From positions 1 through 35,900 of the forward strand of contig PBDN01000009.1 in the NCBI GenBank assembly GCA_002718135.1: a stretch of 35,900 nt of DNA. The letters run 5' to 3'. Positions within the stretch are counted from its first letter, which is position 1. Every line of letters starts with the position of its first letter. Under the pieces are notes generated by a model. That model was not told the origin of the DNA and made no database searches. It worked only from the letters and a program-made list of their open reading frames with translations. A program made the position numbers and the translations under genes. Below are positions 28,542-35,900 of the stretch, piece by piece. The DNA is from Pelagibacteraceae bacterium (GTDB lineage: Bacteria; Pseudomonadota; Alphaproteobacteria; HIMB59; GCA-002718135).

Positions 28542-29290
28542 ATAGCTTCATTCAAAATGATTATACGCCAGTCATAAAAAATACAACAAATCCAAGAATT
28601 GGAGTAATTACACTTTCTACAGATTTTACAATAGAACAAGATTTTAGGAAAATATGCCATGATCTTCCTTTAGATCTATTTTTTAATAGAATACCTTTTA
28701 TTAATCCCTTAAATCATCAAAATTATTTAAAAATGGCGGATCATATTCCTGAGGTCTCAGATCAAATTTTACCAGGTGAAAAAATTGATGTAATTGCTTA
28801 TGGATGCACCTCTGGAACAATTGCAATTGGGGAAGATCGCATATCAAGCCAAGTTAAAAAATCAAAGCCTAATACTAAGGTTACAACACCTATTACTGCA
28901 GCACTAAAAGCATTTAAAAAACTAAATCTAAATAATATTGCAGTTTTAACACCTTACCCAAAAGAAGTTAATTTAACAGTTTATAATTATTTAAATAAAA
29001 ACAATATAAATATAGATTCTTTTAGCTCTTTTAATTTAAATTACGACTCTGAAATAGCTCAAGTTAGTCTAGAAAGTATAATAGAATGTATTAGCCAAAT
29101 TAATTTAGACAAAGTTGACGGATTGTTTGTATCTTGTACTGCACTTAAAGTTGTTGACATACTTGATGAAGTTGAGAAAAAATTTAATACAACTGTCATA
29201 TCTAGTAACCAAGCTATAATATGGGATTGCTTAAAACTTTTAGATATTAAAATGAAAGTTTCTGGTTATGGCAAATTATTTAATAAGTAA
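28538..29290 (+). CDS. eutA: EutA-like Asp/Glu racemase-superfamily protein
   Basis: Member of the maleate isomerase/arylmalonate decarboxylase group, matching ectoine utilisation protein EutA. It has 250 residues. The two facing catalytic cysteines are Cys90 in AYGCTSGT and Cys200 in VSCTALK. LSTDFTIEQDFR near residue 26 and VTTPITAALKAF (115-126) fit EutA. EutA is proposed to act with EutB and EutC in turning hydroxyectoine (or its breakdown product) into a non-hydroxylated compound; its exact reaction is uncertain. It overlaps the previous gene by ATGA and is followed by eutB after 8 bases. Confidence 0.85.
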   Translation: MNSFIQNDYTPVIKNTTNPRIGVITLSTDFTIEQDFRKICHDLPLDLFFNRIPFINPLNHQNYLKMADHIPEVSDQILPGEKIDVIAYGCTSGTIAIGEDRISSQVKKSKPNTKVTTPITAALKAFKKLNLNNIAVLTPYPKEVNLTVYNYLNKNNINIDSFSSFNLNYDSEIAQVSLESIIECISQINLDKVDGLFVSCTALKVVDILDEVEKKFNTTVISSNQAIIWDCLKLLDIKMKVSGYGKLFNK

Positions 29291-29298
29291 TTATTAAT

Positions 29299-30249
29299 AT
29301 GATTTCTCTAAATAAAATTAAGGAGGCACATAAAAAAATTGCGCCACATATTAATCATACACCTTTAATATATTCAGATTTTTTATCTAAAAATAGAACT
29401 GTTAAATTAAAATTAGAATCACTTCAAAAAACTGGATCATTCAAGTTAAGAGGAGCACTTAATAAATTATTATCACTTTCTAATGAACAAAAAAATAAGG
29501 GAGTCATCGCGGTTTCAACAGGCAATCATGGTAAAGGGGTAGCATATGCATCAAGTATATTAGGTATTAAATCAACTATTTATATGTCTACAATGGTTCC
29601 TAAATATAGGAAATTAGCCATTGAAGCTTTAGGAGCTAATGTGGAAATAGTTGGAAAAAATAGCGATGAAGCTGATTTATATGCCAGGGATATTTCTAAA
29701 AAAGAAAATATTACCCTGGTACATCCTTTTGATGATGAAGAAATAATTATAGGACAAGGAACAACAGGATTGGAAATGTTATATGATTTTCCAGAGGTTG
29801 ATACTGTAATTATTCCAACTTCTGGAGGTGGATTGATAGGTGGAATTGCTCTAGCTTTAAAGTTACAAAAACCAAGCATTAAAGTAATAGGAGTCTCAAT
29901 GGAAAGAGGACCTTCTATGTATGAAAGTCTTAAAAATGGCAAGCCTGTAGATGTTGAAGAATTAGAAACATTAGCGGATTGCTTAGGGGGTAGTATAGGA
30001 TTAAATAATAAATATACTTTTAATATTGCTAAAGAAACAATAGATGATTTCGTTTTAGTTAACGAAGATAAGATTGCAGAAGGAATAAGATTGAATTTTT
30101 CTGAACATAGAATAGTCACTGAGGGCGCTGCTGCTACCAGCGTTATGGTAGTAAAGGACAATTTATCATCTTATCTTGGAAAAAATATTATTTGTCTAAT
30201 TTGTGGTGGTAATATTGAAAAAAATTTATTTAATAGAATAATTTCATGA
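29299..30249 (+). CDS. eutB: EutB-like PLP-dependent threonine dehydratase-family enzyme
   Basis: Fold-type II PLP enzyme. It has 316 residues, lacking the regulatory ACT domain of biosynthetic IlvA. The PLP lysine is Lys49 in TGSFKLRGA; STGNHGKGVAY binds substrate; TSGGGLIGGIAL holds the PLP phosphate. Together with eutA and eutC it matches the ectoine utilisation trio. The likely chemistry is elimination of water from a 3-hydroxy amino compound. A related possibility is beta-hydroxyaspartate dehydratase (BhcB type). A stray AAGGAGG at 29320-29326 lies inside the gene and is coding. It overlaps eutC by 4 bases. Confidence 0.87.
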   Translation: MISLNKIKEAHKKIAPHINHTPLIYSDFLSKNRTVKLKLESLQKTGSFKLRGALNKLLSLSNEQKNKGVIAVSTGNHGKGVAYASSILGIKSTIYMSTMVPKYRKLAIEALGANVEIVGKNSDEADLYARDISKKENITLVHPFDDEEIIIGQGTTGLEMLYDFPEVDTVIIPTSGGGLIGGIALALKLQKPSIKVIGVSMERGPSMYESLKNGKPVDVEELETLADCLGGSIGLNNKYTFNIAKETIDDFVLVNEDKIAEGIRLNFSEHRIVTEGAAATSVMVVKDNLSSYLGKNIICLICGGNIEKNLFNRIIS

Positions 30250-31229
30250 CAATTATATTAAATTCGCAAGAAATAAAAAAATGTATTCAATTAAATGATC
30301 AACTTATCCCTATTATTGAAGATGCTTTTATAAATTTGACTCTAGGGAAAACAACCATGCCACCAATTTTGCGCCTTGATATAGAAAAATATCATGGGGA
30401 ATCTGATGTTAAAGCAGCTTATATAGATGGCTTAGATAGTTATGCTATTAAAGTTGCATCAGGTTTTTTTAATAACCCAGAACTAGGATTACCTTCTAGC
30501 AATGGCTTAATGATCTTATTAGACTCAAAAACTGGTGTCTTAAAATCTGTATTGTTGGATAAAGGATATTTGACAGACATTAGAACCGCTATTGCTGGTG
30601 CAATTGCTGCAAAATACTTATCAAATCATGACTCATCATCTGTTGGTATTATTGGTGCAGGTATTCAGGCTCGAATGCAACTTGAGGCTTTACTACTAGT
30701 AAGAAATATAAAGTCAGCATACGTTTGGTCTAGAAATATTGACAAAACAAAAACTTTTGTTGAAAGTCTCAAAGGAAAGTTAAAAATTGATATTAATATA
30801 TGTCAAACTCCAGAGGAAACTCTAAAATTTGCAGAAATTCTGATAACAACTACACCAAGCAAATCGCCAATTATAAAGGCAAATTTTTTGAAAAAAGGAT
30901 TGCATATAACTGCAATGGGATCAGATGCTGAAACTAAAAATGAACTAGATCCAAATATTATTAAGAGTTGTGATGTTTATATACCTGATAATCAATCTCA
31001 AACTTCAATTTTAGGAGAATTAAATCATGCTATTAAAGCTGGTTTGGTAAGTTCTAAATTAAAGTATAATGATCTTGGATCTGTAATTAAAGATCCAAAT
31101 TTAGGGAGAAAAAATAGTGACGATATAACCGTTGCTGATTTAACTGGAACTGGTGTGCAAGATACAGCAATTGCGAGACATACATTTGCTATATCTCAAA
31201 ACAAAGGTTTAGGATTAAAGATCAATTAA
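30246..31229 (+). CDS. eutC: EutC-like ornithine cyclodeaminase-family reductase
   Basis: NAD(P)-binding protein of the ornithine cyclodeaminase/mu-crystallin family. It has 327 residues. Substrate-site residues are seen at Lys69 in YAIKVASGF and Arg113 in LTDIRTAIAGA. The Rossmann motif GIIGAGIQARMQL is at 134-146. ITAMGSDAETKNELDP follows the fold. In ectoine clusters it is EutC, inferred to reduce an imine made by EutB; BhcD iminosuccinate reductase is the nearest characterised parallel. ATGA overlap with eutB; the molybdoenzyme gene starts 3 bases after its stop. Confidence 0.87.
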   Translation: MTIILNSQEIKKCIQLNDQLIPIIEDAFINLTLGKTTMPPILRLDIEKYHGESDVKAAYIDGLDSYAIKVASGFFNNPELGLPSSNGLMILLDSKTGVLKSVLLDKGYLTDIRTAIAGAIAAKYLSNHDSSSVGIIGAGIQARMQLEALLLVRNIKSAYVWSRNIDKTKTFVESLKGKLKIDINICQTPEETLKFAEILITTTPSKSPIIKANFLKKGLHITAMGSDAETKNELDPNIIKSCDVYIPDNQSQTSILGELNHAIKAGLVSSKLKYNDLGSVIKDPNLGRKNSDDITVADLTGTGVQDTAIARHTFAISQNKGLGLKIN

Positions 31230-31232
31230 TTA

Positions 31233-33527
31233 ATGTCAAAGTATATTAGTACACATTGGGGAACATACAAAGTTCATGAAGATAAAAATAATAATATATC
31301 TTTGGATTATTGGGAATTAGATTCTGATCCAACAAAGTTTGGATTAAGTTTGGCTGATGCAGCAAAAGACAATTTAAGAATTAGACAACCATATGTCAGA
31401 AAAGGTTGGTTAGAGAATAAAAACAATAAAGATAATAAAAGAGGAGTTGACACATTTATTCCTATGACTTGGGATAAAGCTCTAGATATTGCGGCCAATG
31501 AACTTTTAATAACAAAAAAGAATTTTGGGAACTCCTCAATTTATGCTGGCTCTTACGGATGGGCAAGTGCAGGGAGGTTTCATCACGCTAAAAGTCAATT
31601 AAATCGATTTTTTAACATGTTTGGCGGATTTAGTTCTTCTTATCAAAGTTATTCTTATGCCGCAGCACAAACGATTCTTCCTCATATTATTGGTCTTGAT
31701 TTATATTCAACATTAGAGGAACATAATTCTTGGAATGCATTATCAGATGACTGTGAACTAATAGTTATGTTTGGAGGTATGCCAATAAAAAATTCAAAAG
31801 TTTCATCAGGAGGAGTGGGAAAACATACTACAGAATTAGGTATAAAAAAATGTTTGTTAGGGGGAACAAAATTTGTCAATATTAGTCCCTTTAGAGGGGA
31901 TTCACCTGTTTTTTTAGATGCTAAACATATACCTATTAGACCAAATACTGATACAGCTCTAATGTTAAGTATAGCTTACATTATGATAACTAATAATACT
32001 TATGATAAAGATTTTATAAAAAAATATACCGTTGGCTTTGATGATTTTGCTTCATATGTTTTAGGTAAAAAAAATACTCAACCTTGTACTCCTGAATGGG
32101 CATCGAAAATTACAAACATTCCCCTAAAGGAAATTACAAAATTAGCTGAAAAAATTATTACAAAAAAAACTATGATTTCTATGTCTTGGAGCTTACAAAG
32201 AGCCTCAAGAGGTGAGCAGCCATTGTGGATGGGTATTACTCTTGCCTGCATGTTAGGTAAGATAGGGACTGCGGGAGGCGGCTTTGGCTTTGGTTATTCT
32301 TCTGTAAATAGTACAGGCGATAGATTTACAAAAATACCATGGAAAAGCCTTCCTCAAGGTCAAAATGCTATTAAAGATTTTATCCCTGTTGCTAGAATAA
32401 CTGATATGCTTGAAAAACCAGGAGAACTTTTTAATTATGATGGTAAAAAGCTAAAATATCCAGATATTAAATTAATTTATTGGGCTGGAGGCAACCCATT
32501 TCATCATCATCAAGATTTAAATAGATTGGTAAAAGCATGGCAAAAACCAAATACTATAATAGTAAATGAAATATGGTGGAACGCTCAAGCCCGACATGCT
32601 GATATTATATTTCCAGCTAATACAGCATTAGAAAGAAATGATTTAATGCTAAATCCAAGAGACCCAACAATAGTTGCTAATAAGAAAGCAATGGAGTCTT
32701 TTGCTGATTCTAAAACAGATTTTGAAATATTTTCAGGACTTGCACATAGATTGGGATTTAAATCTTCTTTTACTGAACATAAAACTGAAATAGAATGGAT
32801 TGAATTTCTTTGGAATGAAAGCAAAAAAATAAGCAAAAAATTTAATATAGATTTACCTAATTTTAAAGATTTTTGGCAGAAAGGATACTTTGAAGTTCCT
32901 TATTTTGAAACAAAAAAAATCATGTTAAAAAAATTTAGAGACAATCCAGAAAAATTTTCTTTGAATACACCTTCTGGCAAAATTGAAATTTCCTCTGAAA
33001 CAATTAAAAATTTTAATTTAGAAGATTGTTTGTCACATCCAAGTTGGTTTGAGCCTTATGAATGGTTAGGAAAAATTAATAAGTATCCTCTCCATTTAAT
33101 TTCAAATCAACCTACTCATCGCTTGCATAGTCAACTTGATAACGGTTCAGATAGTAGGAAAAGTAAAATCAAAAATAGAGAGCCTGTATTGATTAATTCA
33201 TCAGATGCAAAAAAACGTTCAATAGAAAATAATGATATAGTTATGCTTTACAATGATAGAGGAAAGGTTTTAGCTGGAGCAGTTTTATCAGATGATGTAA
33301 TGCCTGGAGTTATTGTTTTGTCCACAGGCGCTTGGTTTGATCCTAATTATTCATTGAATATAGAAGTACATGGTAACCCCAATGTACTTACAAATGATAT
33401 TGGCACCTCTTCCCTTGGTCAAGGTCCAACTTCACATACTACATTGGTAGAAATAAAAAAAGCTGATAAAGAAGAAATTGCTGATGTAAAAATTTTTAAT
33501 TCAGCAAATATAAAAGAAAATACTTGA
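31233..33527 (+). CDS. DMSO/biotin-sulfoxide reductase-family molybdoenzyme, cytoplasmic
   Basis: Mo-bis(molybdopterin guanine dinucleotide) oxidoreductase. It has 764 residues. No Tat signal is present (it begins MSKYISTHWG) and no N-terminal Fe-S cysteines, as in BisC, DorA and TorA. AGSYGWASAGRFHH (105-118) contains Tyr108 and Trp110, matching the active-site Tyr/Trp of DMSO reductase; TorA lacks this Tyr. Ser141 in SYSYAAAQ is the expected Mo ligand, though the usual GDYST is QSYSY here. The C-terminal cofactor domain has NQPTHRLHSQLDNG. It shares the operon with eutABC. No electron-donor gene (DorC/TorC-like) is adjacent. Substrate unknown: a sulfoxide, an N-oxide or a hydroxylated heterocycle are all possible. 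Confidence 0.88.
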   Translation: MSKYISTHWGTYKVHEDKNNNISLDYWELDSDPTKFGLSLADAAKDNLRIRQPYVRKGWLENKNNKDNKRGVDTFIPMTWDKALDIAANELLITKKNFGNSSIYAGSYGWASAGRFHHAKSQLNRFFNMFGGFSSSYQSYSYAAAQTILPHIIGLDLYSTLEEHNSWNALSDDCELIVMFGGMPIKNSKVSSGGVGKHTTELGIKKCLLGGTKFVNISPFRGDSPVFLDAKHIPIRPNTDTALMLSIAYIMITNNTYDKDFIKKYTVGFDDFASYVLGKKNTQPCTPEWASKITNIPLKEITKLAEKIITKKTMISMSWSLQRASRGEQPLWMGITLACMLGKIGTAGGGFGFGYSSVNSTGDRFTKIPWKSLPQGQNAIKDFIPVARITDMLEKPGELFNYDGKKLKYPDIKLIYWAGGNPFHHHQDLNRLVKAWQKPNTIIVNEIWWNAQARHADIIFPANTALERNDLMLNPRDPTIVANKKAMESFADSKTDFEIFSGLAHRLGFKSSFTEHKTEIEWIEFLWNESKKISKKFNIDLPNFKDFWQKGYFEVPYFETKKIMLKKFRDNPEKFSLNTPSGKIEISSETIKNFNLEDCLSHPSWFEPYEWLGKINKYPLHLISNQPTHRLHSQLDNGSDSRKSKIKNREPVLINSSDAKKRSIENNDIVMLYNDRGKVLAGAVLSDDVMPGVIVLSTGAWFDPNYSLNIEVHGNPNVLTNDIGTSSLGQGPTSHTTLVEIKKADKEEIADVKIFNSANIKENT

Positions 33528-33560
33528 TCTTAATTTATTATTACTTACAAATTAAATTTT

Positions 33561-34325
33561 ATGAAAAATATTATTAAATTTGAAAAAGTATCAAAATCTT
33601 TTGGAGAATTAAAAGTACTAAACCAATTAAATTTAGAAGTTAAAGATGGTGAAAAATTAGCATTAATTGGTCCAAGTGGTTCAGGTAAAACAACAATACT
33701 TCGTATATTAATGACATTAGAGACGATAGATGATGGTTATGTATCTGTTAATGATGAATATTTATGGCATGAGAAAATTAATAATAAATTAGCTCCTGCT
33801 TCCGATAAGCATTTACAAAAAATGCGTGATCAAATCGGTATGGTTTTTCAGCAATTCAATTTATTCCCACATCTAACCGCAATAGAAAATGTTAAACAAC
33901 CACAAATTTTAGTAAAAAAGAAAAAAGAAACTGAAGCTAAAGAAAAAGCGGAAGATCTTTTTAACATGATAGGTTTAAGTGATAAAATAGACCATTACCC
34001 TCATCAACTATCAGGTGGTCAACAACAGCGAGTCGCCATAGCTAGAGCATTAGCGATGGATCCTAAAATAATGTTATTTGATGAAGTTACCTCTGCATTA
34101 GACCCTGAGTTAGTTGATGAAGTTTTGGCAGTCTTAAGAAAATTAGCAGCAGATTCAGATACAACTATGCTAACTGTTACTCACGAGATGAATTTTGCTC
34201 AAGATTTTGCTGATCGGGTACTATTCTTTGATGCTGGTCAAATTGTTGAGTCAGGATCCCCTAAAGATTTGTTCTCTAACCCAAAGGAAGAAAGAACAAA
34301 ATCATTTTTAAGAAAATTTATTTAA
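33561..34325 (+). CDS. ehuA: Ectoine/hydroxyectoine ABC transporter ATP-binding protein
   Basis: Powers amino-acid-family (PAAT) import. It has 254 residues. Walker A GPSGSGKTT is at 37-45, the Q-loop is in GMVFQQFNLFPHL, the signature is LSGGQQQRVAIARAL, Walker B is IMLFDEVTSALD, and the switch His is in TVTHEMNF. The EhuA assignment rests on the adjacent EhuB-like binding protein; on its own it would be called a polar amino-acid ATPase. It starts 33 bases after the molybdoenzyme gene, with no clear ribosome site. Confidence 0.87.
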   Translation: MKNIIKFEKVSKSFGELKVLNQLNLEVKDGEKLALIGPSGSGKTTILRILMTLETIDDGYVSVNDEYLWHEKINNKLAPASDKHLQKMRDQIGMVFQQFNLFPHLTAIENVKQPQILVKKKKETEAKEKAEDLFNMIGLSDKIDHYPHQLSGGQQQRVAIARALAMDPKIMLFDEVTSALDPELVDEVLAVLRKLAADSDTTMLTVTHEMNFAQDFADRVLFFDAGQIVESGSPKDLFSNPKEERTKSFLRKFI

Positions 34326-34337
34326 TTTTTATAAAAT

Positions 34338-34366
34338 TTGACATCACTAAAAGGTTGTATTTTATT
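34338..34366 (+). promoter_or_regulatory. Putative promoter of ehuB
   Basis: A perfect TTGACA (34338-34343) and TTTATT (34361-34366, 4 of 6) with a 17-base spacer lie in the 91-base ehuA-ehuB gap. Transcription would start near 34373 and give a leader of about 44 bases ending in the window's strongest ribosome site (AGGGAGG, 34406-34412, four bases before the ATG). This would raise binding-protein level over the rest of the transporter. Confidence 0.55.
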
Positions 34367-34416
34367 TAAATGTCTGATTAAGTTTTTTAATATTTAATCA
34401 TGAACAGGGAGGATAA

Positions 34417-35259
34417 ATGAAAAAACTACTTATATTTATATTTAGTTTTCTATTTTTATTTGGTACCGCAAAAACTTCTTTTGCAGAATCAGATACTTTG
34501 AAAAGACTTAAAAAACAAGGTTATGCAACTGTTGCAGTTGCAAATGAACCACCTTACAGTGATATTAAAACAGATGGTTATGTAACAGGCGCTGCACCAG
34601 ATGTAGCTCGTGCTGTTTTAAATATGTTAGGTGTACCTGATTTAAAAGCGGAAGTTATTATGTATGGTGCTATGATACCAGCCCTTCAAGCTAGAAGAGT
34701 TGATATGGCAACATCGGGACTTTATATTAAACCAGATAGATGTGAGTCTATTATTTATTCAGAGCCTGATTTATGTGGTGCAGAAGCTTTTGCAGTTCCA
34801 GTAGGTAATCCAAATAATTTACTTACATATGAAGATATAGCTGCTAATCCAGATTTAAAAATGGTAACTTGTGCAGGTTGTGCAGAAGAAAAATATGCTT
34901 TGGAACGTGGAGTTAAAGCTGAACAAATTGTATACTTTGATACACCTCCAAGTGGTATTAAAATGCTTCAACAAGGAAGAGTTGATGTCTTTGCTTTATC
35001 AGGTTTAGGTACACAGGACTTGTTAAACAAAACTAATGACCCAAATCTTGAATTAGTTATGCCTATTACTGGAGTTCCAATTGGATGTGCAGGAGCTGCA
35101 TTTAATATGGATGATAAGGAATTCAGAGCTGAATATAATATGGCATTAGCAAAACTTAAAGCTACTGGTGAGTTCGCTGCTATAATTGAACCGTATGGTT
35201 TTTCAGCAGAAGCTACCGCTGGTGAGTCATACTTAACTAGATGTCCAGACGGAAAATAA
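34417..35259 (+). CDS. ehuB: Ectoine/hydroxyectoine-binding periplasmic protein
   Basis: Solute-binding protein of the EhuABCD importer. It has 280 residues, close to Sinorhizobium EhuB. A Sec signal peptide is clear (lysines, hydrophobic core, cleavage likely after SFA at 21-23). Positions matching the EhuB ligand cage keep their spacing: Glu44, Tyr47, Tyr83, Tyr103 and Arg108 correspond to Glu21, Phe24, Tyr60, Phe80 and Arg85. So the aromatic cage is kept but two Phe are Tyr. A cysteine pair TCAGCAEE (151-158) replaces a glycine-rich stretch. It has its own predicted promoter and a very strong ribosome site; a hairpin follows the stop. Confidence 0.9.
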   Translation: MKKLLIFIFSFLFLFGTAKTSFAESDTLKRLKKQGYATVAVANEPPYSDIKTDGYVTGAAPDVARAVLNMLGVPDLKAEVIMYGAMIPALQARRVDMATSGLYIKPDRCESIIYSEPDLCGAEAFAVPVGNPNNLLTYEDIAANPDLKMVTCAGCAEEKYALERGVKAEQIVYFDTPPSGIKMLQQGRVDVFALSGLGTQDLLNKTNDPNLELVMPITGVPIGCAGAAFNMDDKEFRAEYNMALAKLKATGEFAAIIEPYGFSAEATAGESYLTRCPDGK

Positions 35260-35277
35260 ATTAAACCTTTAAATTAT

Positions 35278-35312
35278 TCTGCCCTGTATTATTTACAGGG
35301 CAGAGTTTTTTT
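35278..35312 (+). terminator. Intrinsic terminator/attenuator hairpin between ehuB and ehuC
   Basis: A perfect 10-base stem, TCTGCCCTGT (35278-35287) and ACAGGGCAGA (35295-35304), has a 7-base loop and is followed by G and seven T (35306-35312). This is the strongest hairpin in the window. It sits 18 bases after the ehuB stop, and the T run abuts the ehuC ATG. Partial readthrough would leave more binding-protein mRNA than permease mRNA. The only ribosome-site-like bases for ehuC (AGGG, AGAG) lie in or next to the 3' arm. Confidence 0.85.
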
Positions 35313-35900
35313 ATGAGAGAAGTTATAGCATTTTATCCAATACTTATAGATGGAACAATTACGACAATTATATTAACAGTTTTAAGTTCAATTTTGGCAC
35401 TTTTTATTTCATTTGTTGTAGGTCTTTCAAGAATATCAAAATTTAAAATTATTAGAATATTAGCAATAATTTATTTAGAATTTTTTAGAGGGAGCTCAGC
35501 ATTAGTACAAATGTTTTTTATATATTTTGTTTTACCTATGTGGGGGATTTATTTTGATTCATTGACTGCAGGTATTATTGCTATTGGATGTAATCTTGGT
35601 GCATATGGTTCAGAAGTAGTTAGAGGAGGTGTTCTTGCTGTTGGAAAAGAACAACACGAAGCATCACTAGCATTGAATTATTCTCCTTATAAAAGATATA
35701 GACATGTTATAATACCTCAAGCAATTCCAGTCATGATACCTACTTTTGGCAACTTACAAATTGAGCTTTTAAAACTGACTGCAGTTGCATCACTTATTAC
35801 AATTTCAGATTTAACATTTATGGCTCATATAATTAGAGTTCAAACTGCTTTAACGTTAGAACCTTTTTTAGTAATTTTAGTTATTTATTTTATTATTGCA
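35313..35900 (+). CDS. ehuC: Ectoine/hydroxyectoine ABC transporter permease (3' truncated by window edge)
   Basis: Inner-membrane permease of the His/Glu/Gln (PAAT) class. The frame opens at ATG 35313 (MREVIAFYPILIDG) and runs without a stop to base 35900, 196 codons; the end lies outside. FRGSSALVQMFF (58-69) is the usual FRGTP-type motif. The EAA loop that contacts the ATPase is at about 101-140 (EVVRGGVLAVGKEQHEASLALN and then IIPQAIPVMIP). At least four hydrophobic segments are seen. EhuC is chosen by position after ehuB; a second permease, ehuD, is expected next. Confidence 0.88.
   Translation, partial: MREVIAFYPILIDGTITTIILTVLSSILALFISFVVGLSRISKFKIIRILAIIYLEFFRGSSALVQMFFIYFVLPMWGIYFDSLTAGIIAIGCNLGAYGSEVVRGGVLAVGKEQHEASLALNYSPYKRYRHVIIPQAIPVMIPTFGNLQIELLKLTAVASLITISDLTFMAHIIRVQTALTLEPFLVILVIYFIIA

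Noticed and set aside
29320..29326. Perfect AAGGAGG ribosome-site-like sequence
   Set aside because: It lies within eutB codons (Lys-Glu-Ala region) and no usable start follows at proper distance in any convincing frame.
1..35900. CRISPR arrays, insertion sequences, phage genes or att sites
   Set aside because: No regularly spaced repeats, transposase or integrase genes, or tRNA-end duplications were seen.

Overview
This window reads as a chromosomal segment of an AT-rich, streamlined alphaproteobacterium of the marine SAR11 or AEGEAN-169/HIMB59 type. Supporting signs are strong AT bias with AGA-dominated arginine codons, genes that abut or overlap by 1-17 bases, no stretch over 300 bases without a gene, alphaproteobacterial neighbours (rplQ-crcB-rluC, secY-adk-rpsM, plant-type gshA next to gshB) and an ectoine-type uptake cluster. 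The exact lineage cannot be settled from the sequence alone.

Bases 1-19941 hold the transcription and translation supercluster on the + strand: the 3' part of rpoC, the str genes (rpsL, rpsG, fusA), the S10 genes (rpsJ to rpsQ), the spc genes (rplN to secY), adk, and the alpha genes (rpsM, rpsK, rpoA, rplQ). tuf is missing between fusA and rpsJ, rpmD (L30) is missing between rpsE and rplO, and rpmJ (L36) is missing after secY. Only two gaps look regulatory: 107 bases before rpsL and 87 bases before rpsM. Both carry the same 9-mer TTGACTTTC. The second also has a terminator-like hairpin overlapping the promoter.

Bases 19944-25918 hold housekeeping genes: crcB (fluoride channel) and an RluC/RluD-type pseudouridine synthase, both with TTG starts; lipB on the - strand; tRNA-Leu(GAG); gshA-gshB for glutathione; bioY for biotin uptake; and a ROK-family sugar kinase.

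Bases 25915-35900 are the most distinctive part. A succinate-semialdehyde dehydrogenase-type gene (- strand) diverges from a tight + strand run: a glycine amidinotransferase-like gene, eutA, eutB and eutC homologues, a DMSO-reductase-family molybdoenzyme, then ehuA, ehuB and the start of ehuC, which encode an ectoine/hydroxyectoine ABC importer. The eut, ehu and ssd genes match known ectoine/hydroxyectoine catabolic clusters. The amidinotransferase and the molybdoenzyme are not standard members. The usual ectoine hydrolase, deacetylase, aminotransferase and EnuR regulator are not in the window, though they could lie beyond its right end. The inferred picture is import of a (hydroxy)ectoine-like cyclic amidine by EhuABC(D), processing by the Eut enzymes plus the two extra enzymes, and oxidation of a semialdehyde to an amino acid or a TCA-cycle acid.
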